A DNA stretch of 64,000 nucleotides, from the NCBI GenBank assembly GCA_016192825.1, contig JACPTK010000033.1, positions 1-64,000 on the forward strand. The letters are read 5' to 3'. The position numbers and the translations under genes were made by a program. Of the stretch, positions 15,847-24,326 are shown in pieces; the stretch's first letter is position 1, and every line of letters starts with the position of its first letter. The DNA is from Betaproteobacteria bacterium. Its GTDB lineage: Bacteria; Pseudomonadota; Gammaproteobacteria; Burkholderiales; SG8-41. The notes beneath the pieces were generated by a model. It had not been told where the DNA came from, did not search any database, and was given only the letters and a program-made list of their open reading frames with translations.

Positions 15847-16614
15847 ATGGTACAAGTCAAGGTTTACACGCACCCCGGCTGACACGCCTGCGCGCTAACG
15901 AAAGAGTATCTTTCGTCGAACGGCATTCAATTCGAGGATCGTGACACGGTGAACGATCCCGAAGCTGCAAGAGAGTTGCAGGCGCTCGGCTTGCGCGTGC
16001 TTCCGGTTACCGTTGTTGACGGACGCCAGCCTGTTGTCGGATATGAGGTCCCGGCGCTGAAGAAGCTATTGGGGATCGGCGCCGAAGTTCCGCGTGATCT
16101 CAACGCTGCCGAGCTATTGGAAAAGTACAGGCTGGCGTACGACGCCGCCAGGCGCGCAGTGCAGCAGATTCCCAACGATATGCTTGACTGGGCGACTCCC
16201 GCCAAGGAACGGCGGGGCCAGACGCTGCGGCAGATCGCCTGGCACCTCTTCGACCGGCCCGACGTCTGCATGGACGCGGCAAAGACCGGGCACTTCACCT
16301 TTGAGGACATCCACCAATACGAGCGCCTGGCCAACAACTACCGGACGACGCGGGATATCGTCGAATACGGCGACGACATCATGGCCCGGCTGGAGGACTT
16401 CCTGACCAACCAGCCTCACCTGCTCGACACCGTCGTGCAGGCGTATTTTGGCCCGCGGACCGTCGGCCAGCTGTTGAACATGACGCTTTCGGGCATCGTG
16501 CTGCGACTCAAACAGACTTACCACTTCATGAGGTCCGTCGGCGTTGAGCCAAAGGACACAATGCGCGAGGAAGATTTCGCGGGGATTCCGGTACCGAAAA
16601 AGCTCTTCGGCTGA
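15847..16614 (+). CDS. Glutaredoxin-DinB protein with in-frame TGA (candidate selenoprotein)
   Basis: The ORF from ATG 15847 to 16614 is continuous except for one TGA (15880-15882). Read as selenocysteine, it gives a 255-residue protein. Residues 1-78 form a glutaredoxin fold: VKVYTHPG-U-HAC, where TGA replaces the first Cys of CxxC, cis-Pro in VLPVTVVDG (P53) and VVGYE. Residues about 82-255 are a DinB-like helical bundle (LRQIAWHLFDRPDV). If TGA were a plain stop, translation could only restart at GTG 15949, losing the active site but keeping the cis-Pro. A SECIS-like hairpin follows the TGA at the right distance. A selenol here would make a fast thiol-disulfide or peroxide reductant. Alternatives are a nonsense mutation or a read error. 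Confidence 0.75.
15883..15916 (+). promoter_or_regulatory. Candidate bacterial SECIS element
   Basis: ACGAAAG (15898-15904) and CTTTCGT (15910-15916) form a perfect 7-bp stem with the loop AGTAT. The loop begins 22 nt after the TGA, inside the 16-37 nt window described for bacterial SECIS, and carries G at its second position, which the consensus requires. A 7-bp upper stem also fits. SelB binding cannot be shown from sequence. Confidence 0.6.
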
Positions 16615-16672
16615 CCACCACGCCACCGATTGTCCAGGATCGTGCAGCGATCGCGATCGATTGCCTTTAGCG

Positions 16673-17713
16673 TTATGTCTGTTTGAACGCCGCCGTCCAG
16701 CGCTTCGCAAAGCGTTCGCTCACCGCGGGATTGAGCAGACGCGATGAGAGGCGGCCTTTGGCGGCTTCGGAGAACACTTCGGCCGCCATGCGCGCGACGC
16801 GCGCGCGGCTTTCATGCGTGGCGCCGGCGATGTGGGGGCTCGCGACGACATGGGGATGCGCGAGCAGCGCGTGCGCGGCCGGGGGCGGCTCCTGCTCCCA
16901 TACATCGAGGCCCGCGCCCGCAATATGCCCTGACGCCAGCGCGGAATGCAGCGCCGCTTCGTCGTGGATGCTGCCGCGCGCCGTGGTGATGAACAGCGTC
17001 CCGGGCCGCATCGCCGCGTAAGAGGCCGCGCCGATCATGCCGCGGGTCTCGCCGCTCAACGGGCAGTGCACGCTGACGATATCGCTCTCGGCGAGCAGCC
17101 TTGGCAACCCCACCTTCTCGGCACCGCGCGCGGCGCAGGTTGCCGCGTCGAGGTACGGGTCCGTTGCCAGCACGCGGCAGCCGAAGACCTTGAGGATCGC
17201 CGCGGTGCGCGAGCCGGTATGTCCCAGCCCGATGATGCCGACGGTGCGGCCGGCAAGCTCCCGTCCCAGCAGCGCCGCGCGGTCCTTGACGGCGCCCGCG
17301 CGCATCGCCGCATGCGCTTCCGGGATGCGTTTCAAGAGCGCGAGCATCATGCCCACGGCGTGCTCCGCCACGCCCTCGGCATTGCCGCCCGCCTGGTTGA
17401 CGACGGCGACGCCGGCCGCCGTGCAGGCGTCTACGTCTATCGTGTCGTAACCCGCGCCGTAGGTCGCGACTAGCAGCAGGTTCGGATAGCGGCCGAGGAA
17501 ATCCGCCGTGACGCGCCAGCGCGGCGGCAGCTCGTCGCGGGCAGACGTCGTGTAGTAGCCGTGGCACGCCGCGAGCTTGCCCTCGGCCGCCTCCTCTCCA
17601 TCGTCCAGCGTGATCCGCGTCACCTCCAGCGCGGGATCCTTATCCGCGGTCTCAAGAAACGCCGCGTGCATCGGCCGCCTGAGATAGCCGACGCGAAATC
17701 GTGCTGCGTCCAT
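16673..17713 (-). CDS. 2-hydroxyacid dehydrogenase (D-isomer specific)
   Basis: A 346-residue NAD(P)-dependent oxidoreductase. The Rossmann motif GLGHTGSRTA is at about 160, catalytic Arg in TTARGSIHDE (about 243), Glu in DVWEQEPP (about 270) and His in SPHIAGATHES (about 292). It interconverts a 2-keto acid and a D-2-hydroxy acid in the cytosol. The specific substrate is unknown. It converges with the glutaredoxin-DinB gene. Confidence 0.9.
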   Translation of the reverse strand: MDAARFRVGYLRRPMHAAFLETADKDPALEVTRITLDDGEEAAEGKLAACHGYYTTSARDELPPRWRVTADFLGRYPNLLLVATYGAGYDTIDVDACTAAGVAVVNQAGGNAEGVAEHAVGMMLALLKRIPEAHAAMRAGAVKDRAALLGRELAGRTVGIIGLGHTGSRTAAILKVFGCRVLATDPYLDAATCAARGAEKVGLPRLLAESDIVSVHCPLSGETRGMIGAASYAAMRPGTLFITTARGSIHDEAALHSALASGHIAGAGLDVWEQEPPPAAHALLAHPHVVASPHIAGATHESRARVARMAAEVFSEAAKGRLSSRLLNPAVSERFAKRWTAAFKQT

Positions 17714-17800
17714 TCACCCTCCCTGCCCCGTTTCAATTTGGAAACGAAGACTAACATCCGGCGGCCCGACGCAGTATCCGGCGCGATTCGTCGTTCGCGC

Positions 17801-17830
17801 CGACCCACGACCCACAATCCACGACCCACG
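17801..17830. repeat. CGACCCA heptamer array
   Basis: Four units of ACGACCCA/CACAATCC type between the dehydrogenase gene and the tRNA. It is another version of the heptamer arrays seen near 4, 6 and 8 kb. Confidence 0.6.
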
Positions 17831-17848
17831 ATTTTGATGTCGTAATGA

Positions 17849-17854
17849 TATAAT
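17849..17854 (+). promoter_or_regulatory. -10 element of the tRNA-Arg promoter
   Basis: A perfect TATAAT lies 15 bp before the tRNA 5' end, just after the heptamer array. No good -35 hexamer is seen at the usual spacing. Confidence 0.5.
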
Positions 17855-17868
17855 TTGCCTCGCATTTC

Positions 17869-17945
17869 GCGCCCGTAGCTCATCTGGATAGAGTACTTGG
17901 CTACGAACCAAGGGGTAGGGGGTTCGAATCCCTCCGGGCGCGCCA
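17869..17945 (+). tRNA. tRNA-Arg (anticodon ACG)
   Basis: A 77-nt cloverleaf: acceptor GCGCCCG/CGGGCGC, anticodon stem CTTGG/CCAAG around CTACGAA (anticodon ACG), T arm GGGGGTTCGAATCCCTC and encoded CCA. The wobble A is normally deaminated to inosine, so it reads CGU, CGC and CGA. No integrase gene or duplicated tRNA end is seen around it. Confidence 0.97.
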
Positions 17946-17959
17946 GATTTCAGCTACTT

Positions 17960-17988
17960 AAGGCCGGTCTTTGCCGGCCTTATTTTTT
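17960..17988 (+). terminator. Rho-independent terminator of tRNA-Arg
   Basis: AAGGCCGG and CCGGCCTT make an 8-bp stem around TCTTTG, followed by ATTTTTT. It starts 14 bp after the tRNA CCA end. Confidence 0.85.
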
Positions 17989-18039
17989 GCCGCAAGATTT
18001 TGCAAGGCATGTCGATCAGCGCTGAAAATCGACCAGAAA

Positions 18040-19020
18040 CTATTTGCGCAGTCTCGCGAGGACGTCCGGATTCAACACGTTTATCGCGTTGTTCGACGCA
18101 AACGCTAGAATATTGTCGATCGCATGGCCGTACATGAATTCGAATGTTTCCCAGACGATACCTCCCAGGTGAGGCGTGCAGATCACGTTGAGCATCTTGA
18201 GCAGGGGATGATCGCCGCCCAGCACCGGCTCGTCCTCAAAAACGTCGACTGCGGCAAAACCCGGCCGTCCCTTTTTCAGGGCTTCGACCAGGGCACCGCC
18301 CTGAATCAGGCGCGCGCGACTGGTATTGACTATCAATGCCGACGGTTTCATGCAGTCGAGGTCGGCAGCCGTCACGACCCCCGTTGTTTCCGCGGAAAGC
18401 CGGACATGCAGGCTCAATACGTCAGCGCTTTCGAAAAACGCCTTCCTTGACTCGGGCACGTGGAAACCCGCCGCGGCGGCTTTCGCTGCGGTCGACGCCC
18501 TTCCCCAGCAAGTCACTTTCATGCCGAACGCACTACCCACTTGCGCGACACAGCTTCCGATCTTGCCCAGTCCATAAATAGCCAGGGTCTTGCCGTGCAG
18601 CACCGTGCCAATGGTGGTTTGCCACGCCCCCGCCTTCAACTGGCGGACCTCATCCGGAATATGGCGCAAACTGGCGAGAATCAACGCCCATGTCAGTTCC
18701 ACCGTCGAATGAGAAGCGCCGTGAACAACGCCGGCGACCACTATCCCCTTTTCCGTGCAGGCGGAAATATCGATGTGTTTTCTATGGCTGCCCGTATGCG
18801 CAATGATGCGCAACCGGGGCAGCCGTTCAATGAGCTGGCGCGGAAACGCCGTGCGCTCCTGTGTCAGTATCACCCCCTCGACATCCTTCAGCCGGTCGGC
18901 GATTTTTCCGACGTCCTTTTCATTGTCGTGAAACACGACCACGTGATGACCATTCAGCCGCGCAGCGCAGCCCAGCCTGTGAAATGCCTCCTGATAGTCA
19001 TCAAGCACCGCAATCTTCAT
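18040..19020 (-). CDS. 2-hydroxyacid dehydrogenase (phosphoglycerate dehydrogenase-like)
   Basis: A 326-residue NAD-dependent dehydrogenase; ATG at 19020 follows AAAGGAG. GLGKIGSCVA (about 154), Arg in NTSRARLI (about 240), Glu in DVFEDEPV (about 270) and His in TPHLGGIVWET (about 290) complete the D-2-hydroxyacid dehydrogenase set. The N-terminal MKIAVLDDYQ is common in the SerA-like subgroup of soil bacteria. It is last in the minus-strand operon that starts with the CoA-transferase genes, 65 bp after the SDR gene. Confidence 0.9.
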   Translation of the reverse strand: MKIAVLDDYQEAFHRLGCAARLNGHHVVVFHDNEKDVGKIADRLKDVEGVILTQERTAFPRQLIERLPRLRIIAHTGSHRKHIDISACTEKGIVVAGVVHGASHSTVELTWALILASLRHIPDEVRQLKAGAWQTTIGTVLHGKTLAIYGLGKIGSCVAQVGSAFGMKVTCWGRASTAAKAAAAGFHVPESRKAFFESADVLSLHVRLSAETTGVVTAADLDCMKPSALIVNTSRARLIQGGALVEALKKGRPGFAAVDVFEDEPVLGGDHPLLKMLNVICTPHLGGIVWETFEFMYGHAIDNILAFASNNAINVLNPDVLARLRK

Positions 19021-19084
19021 GACACTCCTTTGATGTCCCCTCGTGCGCGTCACCGATGCCACCGCGCGCCCGTGGCACCGCCGC

Positions 19085-19849
19085 CTACATGTATCTACCG
19101 CCCGCGCATACGATACGATCGCCCGTAACGTAGGAAGACTCGCTGGATGCGAGGAACATGGCGACATCGACTACTTCACGGGGCGAGCCTATCCGCCCCA
19201 ATGGAGTGCGCTGAATGAGCGCTCGTGTCGCCGGGTCGCCTCCGGTGCCCTTGTACCATTCCGGATTGCGCCGTTCGGTGTCGACCAGCCCCAGTGCTAT
19301 GAGATTGGCCCGTATTCCATAAGGCCCCAGCTCCAGCGCCAACGACTTGATAAGGCCGAATAGCGCGGTTTTGGATGCGACCACGTGAGCGCGATTGGGT
19401 TGAGCGGTCAGTGACGAGACCCCTCCCAAAGCGACGATACTGCCGCCTTCTCCACGCGCCATCATGCCGGGAGCAATGGCCTTGGCAAGATAGAAGGTCG
19501 GATGAAGATTGACGTCAAACACATGCAACCATTCCTCGTGACTGATTTCCAGGAACGGCTTGTGGGGCCTGATACCGGCTACGCTCATCAATACGTCGAT
19601 CTTGCCGAAGCAGTCCAGGGCGGTCCGCACCGCGCTGTCAACTTCCTCAAACCGGCTCACATCCGCCCGTAACGGCAGCGCCCTTACGCCCTTGTCCTGG
19701 CATTCATCTGCCGCCTGTTTCAGCTCGTCTGACGACTTGCTTGCGATCAGCACGACGTCCGCGCCCTCTGCCGCGCACCCCAGAGCTATTGCCTTGCCCA
19801 GGTTTCTGCTCGCGCCAGCAACCAGCGCCGTTTTGCCTTTGAGCCGCAC
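19085..19849 (-). CDS. SDR family protein lacking the catalytic Tyr
   Basis: A 254-residue Rossmann protein; GTG at 19849 is chosen because an ATG at 19948 would overlap the receptor gene by 80 bp. Cofactor motif GASRNLGKA and the NxxG-equivalent MSVAGIRP are present, and GGVSS supplies the catalytic Ser. Where active members have Y-x-x-x-K, this protein has V-V-A-S-K (in RAHVVASKTAL): Lys is kept, Tyr is Val. The codon is GTG, not a one-step change from TAC/TAT. Oxidoreductase activity is therefore doubtful; it may be a binding protein or use another acid. C-terminal GDRIVCAGGRYM is typical. Confidence 0.85.
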   Translation of the reverse strand: MRLKGKTALVAGASRNLGKAIALGCAAEGADVVLIASKSSDELKQAADECQDKGVRALPLRADVSRFEEVDSAVRTALDCFGKIDVLMSVAGIRPHKPFLEISHEEWLHVFDVNLHPTFYLAKAIAPGMMARGEGGSIVALGGVSSLTAQPNRAHVVASKTALFGLIKSLALELGPYGIRANLIALGLVDTERRNPEWYKGTGGDPATRALIQRTPLGRIGSPREVVDVAMFLASSESSYVTGDRIVCAGGRYM

Positions 19850-19868
19850 GGGTGCCCGCCCGCTTTGC

Positions 19869-20867
19869 TTATCTATTGATGCGCATGGCGTCGCCGGACA
19901 TATTTTCCCGCACGACCTTTCGCCATAGCTCACGCTCCGACGCAACATAGGCTGCGAACTGCCGTGGTGAATCGCTTAAGGCGGGCTCTCCGCCCTGGTC
20001 GGCGATCTTCTGACGCGTATCGGGCGAATTCAGTATCTTGCGCATGTCGGAATACAGCGCATTCACTATCGTCTTTGGAGTCCCGGCAGGATATAGAAGC
20101 CCGAACCACGGGCTGACGTTAAAGCCTGGAAGACCGGATTCAGCCATGGTGGGCACCTGAGGCATTGCGGTGCTCCGATTGCCGCTGGTCATCGCAATCG
20201 CCCGCAGCCGGCCCGATCTGACGTGCTGCAGCAATGCGGCAGTACTGCCTATGATGGCTTGTATCTGTCCGCCCAGCAGATCGGTGATCGCTGGAGCAGT
20301 GCCTTTGTACGGAACATGGACCAGGCTGATTCCTGCCTCCCGCTTGAACAATTCGAATGTCAAATGAGCCGACGTTCCGACGCCGGACGAGCCGTAGGTC
20401 CACTTGCCGGGCGCCGCTTTTGCGGCCGCGATAAATTCGCCCAACGACTTGGCGGGGATGCCGGGGTGAACGGCGAGGAGCTGCAGCGAATAAGCGACCA
20501 GTGTCACGGGCGTGAAATCCCTCACAGGCTCGAACTTGAGATTGCGGTAGACGGCCGGGTTCATCGCCAGGGTGGATTGCGCGCCGAACAAAATGGTATA
20601 GCCGTTGGCCGGAGCCCTGGCGACCATTTCAGTGCCGATCACTCCACCGGCGCCCCCACGGTTGTCAACGACCACCTGTTTCTCCCAGACCTCGGTCAGC
20701 TTCTGCGCGACTATCCGGGCGACAATATCGGTGCCTCCGCCGGGAGCAAACGGCACCACGAGACGAACCGGCTTATCCGGGTACTCGAGCGCGGCGGCAC
20801 GCGACAATCCGGACACAACCGTCAGGCAAATCGCCAGTAACAAACAGGGCTTCAACGGTGCGCGCAT
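19869..20867 (-). CDS. Bug/TctC family substrate-binding protein
   Basis: A 332-residue periplasmic receptor with signal peptide (cleavage near SRAAA). YPDKPVRLVVPFAPGGGTDIVAR, VDNRGGAGGVIG (Pro of the usual NRPGA is missing), LKFEPVRDFTPV and VPYKGTAPAITDLLGG define the family. It lies between the carboxyltransferase (26 bp downstream of it) and the SDR gene (19 bp) in one operon, so its ligand is likely the acid handled by these enzymes. Confidence 0.92.
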   Translation of the reverse strand: MRAPLKPCLLLAICLTVVSGLSRAAALEYPDKPVRLVVPFAPGGGTDIVARIVAQKLTEVWEKQVVVDNRGGAGGVIGTEMVARAPANGYTILFGAQSTLAMNPAVYRNLKFEPVRDFTPVTLVAYSLQLLAVHPGIPAKSLGEFIAAAKAAPGKWTYGSSGVGTSAHLTFELFKREAGISLVHVPYKGTAPAITDLLGGQIQAIIGSTAALLQHVRSGRLRAIAMTSGNRSTAMPQVPTMAESGLPGFNVSPWFGLLYPAGTPKTIVNALYSDMRKILNSPDTRQKIADQGGEPALSDSPRQFAAYVASERELWRKVVRENMSGDAMRINR

Positions 20868-20893
20868 TTCCCCTCCAATTCACCAATGACATC

Positions 20894-22390
20894 TTAAGAA
20901 GACGCTCCTGACATTTCTGTTTGCTTTTCGGCTCGCTGCTTATGAAGGTCCATGATCAGATCTTTCTTCTGAATGTGGACCCGGGTGAGCCTGGGAAGCT
21001 TGCTGATCTCCTTGAGCAACCGCACCCAAGGCTGCTCGAAGTGATACTCGGTGCGCATGGCTCCGGCCGCGAGCATGTCGTCGACCTGCGAGCCGGCATA
21101 CGAATAACGCAACAGGCGCTCTTCGTCGCTGATATTCGGGTATTTCCTGCGCAACGCCGGCACCGCAGGTTCGAGCTCCGGCGGCGTAAGGGCTATGGAC
21201 CGGGAACCATTGGACAGAATGCGGTCGAGGATATCCGGCTGGACCGGCGCCATCAGCTTTCCGTAATAGCCGAGCGCATACTTCTTCACTTCGTCCGGAA
21301 TGACCTTGTAGCGCTCCCCATTCACGACATTGAGCACCGCCAGCGTTCCGACAAACTGCGAGAACGGCGTGATCATGATGGGCCAGCCCAGCTCGCCGCG
21401 TATCCGGGCGCACTCGTGCAGCACCTCGTCCAGCTTGTGCGTGAGCCCGGCCTGGGCGAGCTGAAACTTGAAATTGGTCTGCATGCCGCCGGGCACCTGG
21501 TGCTCAAAATGGAAGGCGTCGTATTCCATCGGCACGCCCAGCGGCAGGCCTTCCTGTTCGGCGACCTTACGGAAATGCTCGCCAACCTCGTCGATGAGCG
21601 CGTCATCGACATTCACCGCGTATCCCATGTCGCGCAGATTGCGAACCATGGTCTGGGTCGCGGGCTGCGCCTCTCCGTTGGCCAAGGGCGCTATGGCGGT
21701 GTGGAGCTGGTCTACCCCCAGCTTGACGCCGTCCAGATAGACCAGGGGCGCCAGCCCCGTGAGGCAGTGACTGTGCAGCTCGAGGGGAAGGTTGCCCATC
21801 ACGCCCTTCATCGCCGGAACCAGCGTCCGTATCCGGTCCGGCGTCAGCAATCCGCCGGCGTCCTTGATCATGATCGCATCGACAGCGGCGCGCTCGATCA
21901 GCTCCTTCGTCTTTCTGGCATAGAGCTCGTCCGTGTGCACCGGGCTGTGACCGTAGGCGAGGATCCCGACCGTGTAGGCCCCGAGTTCCTTGGCGTGCCT
22001 GAGCAGATAGACGATGTTGTCCAGGTCGGCAAGCGCGTCATAAATCCTGAATCGACGCATGCCGTTTGCGATCAGGCGCTCGATCCACAACAGCGGAATG
22101 TCGTTCGGAACCACGTCGAAGGCGGCGCCGCTCTTGCTGCGCACCGTTCCGTACATCGGGGTGCGGTATATGTTCTTGCAAAGCAGCCTCACCCTTTCCC
22201 AGGGGTTCTCTTTCAGATAACGAACGCTGACATCGACGTGAGCGCCCCCGATGGATAAATCGATCGCGTCGAATCCCGCGCGGTCCATTCGATCGGCCAC
22301 CGAAAGCATCATGGCGGTGGTCATGCGCGTCGCCCATAGCGATTGATGTGCGTCGCGCAAAGTGGTATCCATGATTCTTATTTCCTTCAT
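20894..22390 (-). CDS. Biotin-dependent carboxyltransferase subunit (PycB / transcarboxylase 5S-like), copy 1
   Basis: A 498-residue cytosolic TIM-barrel enzyme that moves CO2 between carboxybiotin and a keto acid (pyruvate in known members). The signature MDTTLRDAHQSLWATRM holds the metal Asp; HSHCLTG (about 207-213) gives the two His ligands and MIKDAGGLLTP (about 177) the carbamylated Lys. There is no C-terminal biotinyl domain, so it depends on the separate BCCP encoded three genes upstream. Start at ATG 22390 overlaps the biotin carboxylase stop by 4 bp. A second intact copy (26053) and a truncated one (37735) exist. Confidence 0.9.
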   Translation of the reverse strand: MKEIRIMDTTLRDAHQSLWATRMTTAMMLSVADRMDRAGFDAIDLSIGGAHVDVSVRYLKENPWERVRLLCKNIYRTPMYGTVRSKSGAAFDVVPNDIPLLWIERLIANGMRRFRIYDALADLDNIVYLLRHAKELGAYTVGILAYGHSPVHTDELYARKTKELIERAAVDAIMIKDAGGLLTPDRIRTLVPAMKGVMGNLPLELHSHCLTGLAPLVYLDGVKLGVDQLHTAIAPLANGEAQPATQTMVRNLRDMGYAVNVDDALIDEVGEHFRKVAEQEGLPLGVPMEYDAFHFEHQVPGGMQTNFKFQLAQAGLTHKLDEVLHECARIRGELGWPIMITPFSQFVGTLAVLNVVNGERYKVIPDEVKKYALGYYGKLMAPVQPDILDRILSNGSRSIALTPPELEPAVPALRRKYPNISDEERLLRYSYAGSQVDDMLAAGAMRTEYHFEQPWVRLLKEISKLPRLTRVHIQKKDLIMDLHKQRAEKQTEMSGASS

Positions 22391-23773
22391 GCGGCGCCTT
22401 TTCCTTCGCTGATTTGCTTCATGTACGTCTCCTCCACCCAGCGGGTGGTCACCCGGTTGTTCCTGAAGTCGGCGTGACTCAAGACCCCCTGGTGAAAAGG
22501 AATGGTGGTGCAAATGCCGCTCACCTTGAAGTTCCCGAGCGCGCCGGCCATGCGCGACACAGCCTCCTCGCGATCTTCGCCATGGGTGATCAGCTTCGCG
22601 ACCATCGAGTCATAGAATGGCGGGACGAAATATCCCGGGTAGCAATGGCTGTCGAGCCGGATGCCCGAGCCTGCCGGCGGCTGCCACTCCGCAAGGCTCC
22701 CGGGACAAGGCATGAAATCGCGCTCCAGGGTTTCCGCGTTGATGCGGCATTCAATCGCGTGCCCATTTATTTTCACATCCGCCTGCCCGAAGGAAAGCGC
22801 GGCGCCTCCGGCCACCTTCAGCTGTTCGCTCACGAGGTCGACCCCCGTGACCATCTCGGTGACGGGATGCTCCACCTGTATGCGGGTATTCACCTCCAGG
22901 AAGTAGAAGCTGCCTGTATCCAGGTCGACAATGAACTCGACCGTGCCGGCATTGGTGTAACCCACGCGCCTGGCAAGCCGCACCGCGGATTCCCCCATGC
23001 GCGCGCGGACTTGCCCGCTGATGACGGCGGACGGCGCTTCCTCGATGGGCTTTTGATGCCGGCGCTGGGTCGAACAATCGCGCTCCCCCAGGTGCACAAC
23101 GTTGCCGTGTGCGTCCGCCATGATCTGAATTTCCACGTGTCGCGCGCGCTCAATATTAGCGCTCGATGAACAACGTGGGATCTCCGAATGCCGCGCGCGC
23201 TTCCACGCTGGCGCCTTCGAATGCGCCGGCGACCTCCCCGGGGGAACGCACCACCCGCATGCCGCGTCCGCTGCCGCCGGCGCTGACCTTGAACAGGAAC
23301 GGATAACCCGCGCGGCGCCCGAATTCCAGGGCGTCTTGCGCGGTTTTTACCTGGTCGGTGCCCGGCACAGTGGGTATTCCCAGCTGCTCCGCCGTGCGGC
23401 GCGCGTTGAGCTTGTCGCCCATCGCTTCGATCGCCGCAGCGGAAGGGCCCACGAACTTCAGGCCATGCGCGACACAAAGGCGCTGAAACGTCCCGCGTTC
23501 GGACAGAAAACCGTAACCCGGGTGAAGGGCGTCGCATCCGCTGCCCTTCGCGGCGGCCACCACGGCCTCCATCTTGAGATAGCTTTCGCCCGCTGGCGCG
23601 GGACCGATGCATACGGCGCGATCGGCTATCCTTGCCGCCATCGATTCGCGGTCGGCGGCGGACACCCCCACCACTGATTCCAGCCCGAGCTTGCGGCACG
23701 CATGGATGATGCGAGCGGCGATTTCCCCTCGATTCGCGACGAAAATGCGCTTGACGCCGATTTCCGTATTCAC
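22387..23773 (-). pseudogene. Biotin carboxylase gene with +1 frameshift
   Basis: The 5' part (23773-23159; VKRIFVANRGEIAARI, HPGYGFLSE, the glycine-rich loop KVSAGGSGRGMR) and the 3' part (to 22387; EVNTRIQVEHPVTE, ATP-grasp Arg and Glu) together equal a complete biotin carboxylase of about 460 residues. They are joined through CGC-TAATATT-GAG where relatives read CGC-TATATT-GAG (R-Y-I-E-R): one extra A at about 23157 creates a TAA. No slippery sequence is visible. Either the gene is freshly inactivated, or a read error, or it works by reinitiation at 23136 in two pieces. All neighbours in the operon are intact. Confidence 0.88.
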
Positions 23774-23787
23774 GTTGCGAACAGGGG

Positions 23788-24285
23788 TCAGCCTTGCTTG
23801 ATGAGCATGAGCACCTGGTCGTGCTCGACCATGGCGCCATTTTCCGCGCGTATTTCAAAAATCGTTCCCGCAACCCCCGCCTTGACCGAATTGAAAAGCT
23901 TCATGACCTCCACCAGGCATACCGTATCGGCGGCATTGACTTCGGCGCCCACTTCCACGAACGGCTTTTCTCCGGGAGAGGGCGCCCGGAAGAACGTGCC
24001 GAGCATCGGCGAGCGTATGGCCACGAGCCCCTCCTCGATTGGCTCTGCCCTCGTGGCGGCGCTTGAAACGGCGGGACCTGCTGCAGCCGCCGCCGCGATC
24101 GCCGGAACAGCGGGGGCGGGTGCCGCGATGGAGCGCTCGGGAAATGCGGGCTGGGATACCGGCTCTCTGACACCGTGCTTTTGCACGGTCAGCTTGATAT
24201 CTCCGATTTCCAGTCGAACATCATCGTACCCGGATTCGTCGATGAGCTTGAGTATTTTGAGAACGTCATCATTGCTAAGGGACAT
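23788..24285 (-). CDS. Biotin carboxyl carrier protein (AccB-like)
   Basis: A 165-residue carrier; ATG 24285. Residues 1-35 resemble the AccB N-terminus (ILKLIDESGYDDVRLEIGDIKLTVQK), then an Ala/Pro linker and a C-terminal biotinyl domain (about 85-165) with EVMKL as the biotinylation site (Lys about 128). The consensus is EAMKM; EVMKL keeps Met and Lys. It serves the biotin carboxylase and carboxyltransferase genes that follow 14 bp downstream. Confidence 0.9.
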   Translation of the reverse strand: MSLSNDDVLKILKLIDESGYDDVRLEIGDIKLTVQKHGVREPVSQPAFPERSIAAPAPAVPAIAAAAAAGPAVSSAATRAEPIEEGLVAIRSPMLGTFFRAPSPGEKPFVEVGAEVNAADTVCLVEVMKLFNSVKAGVAGTIFEIRAENGAMVEHDQVLMLIKQG

Positions 24286-24326
24286 CGTCGGCCATCCTTG
24301 GACAAACTCGAAGTCGATTGATTCTT

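Noticed and set aside
17869-19020. Genomic island at tRNA-Arg
   Set aside because: No integrase, no repeated tRNA 3' end and no change of gene content on one side was found.
23150-23165. Programmed frameshift in the biotin carboxylase gene
   Set aside because: No slippery heptamer, no internal Shine-Dalgarno at the right distance and no downstream hairpin was seen; a mutation or read error is simpler.
22890-23873. A 327-codon minus-strand frame across the frameshift
   Set aside because: It joins the two halves of the biotin carboxylase region in the wrong frame and carries no biotin carboxylase motif except a few residues at the end; it does not repair the gene.
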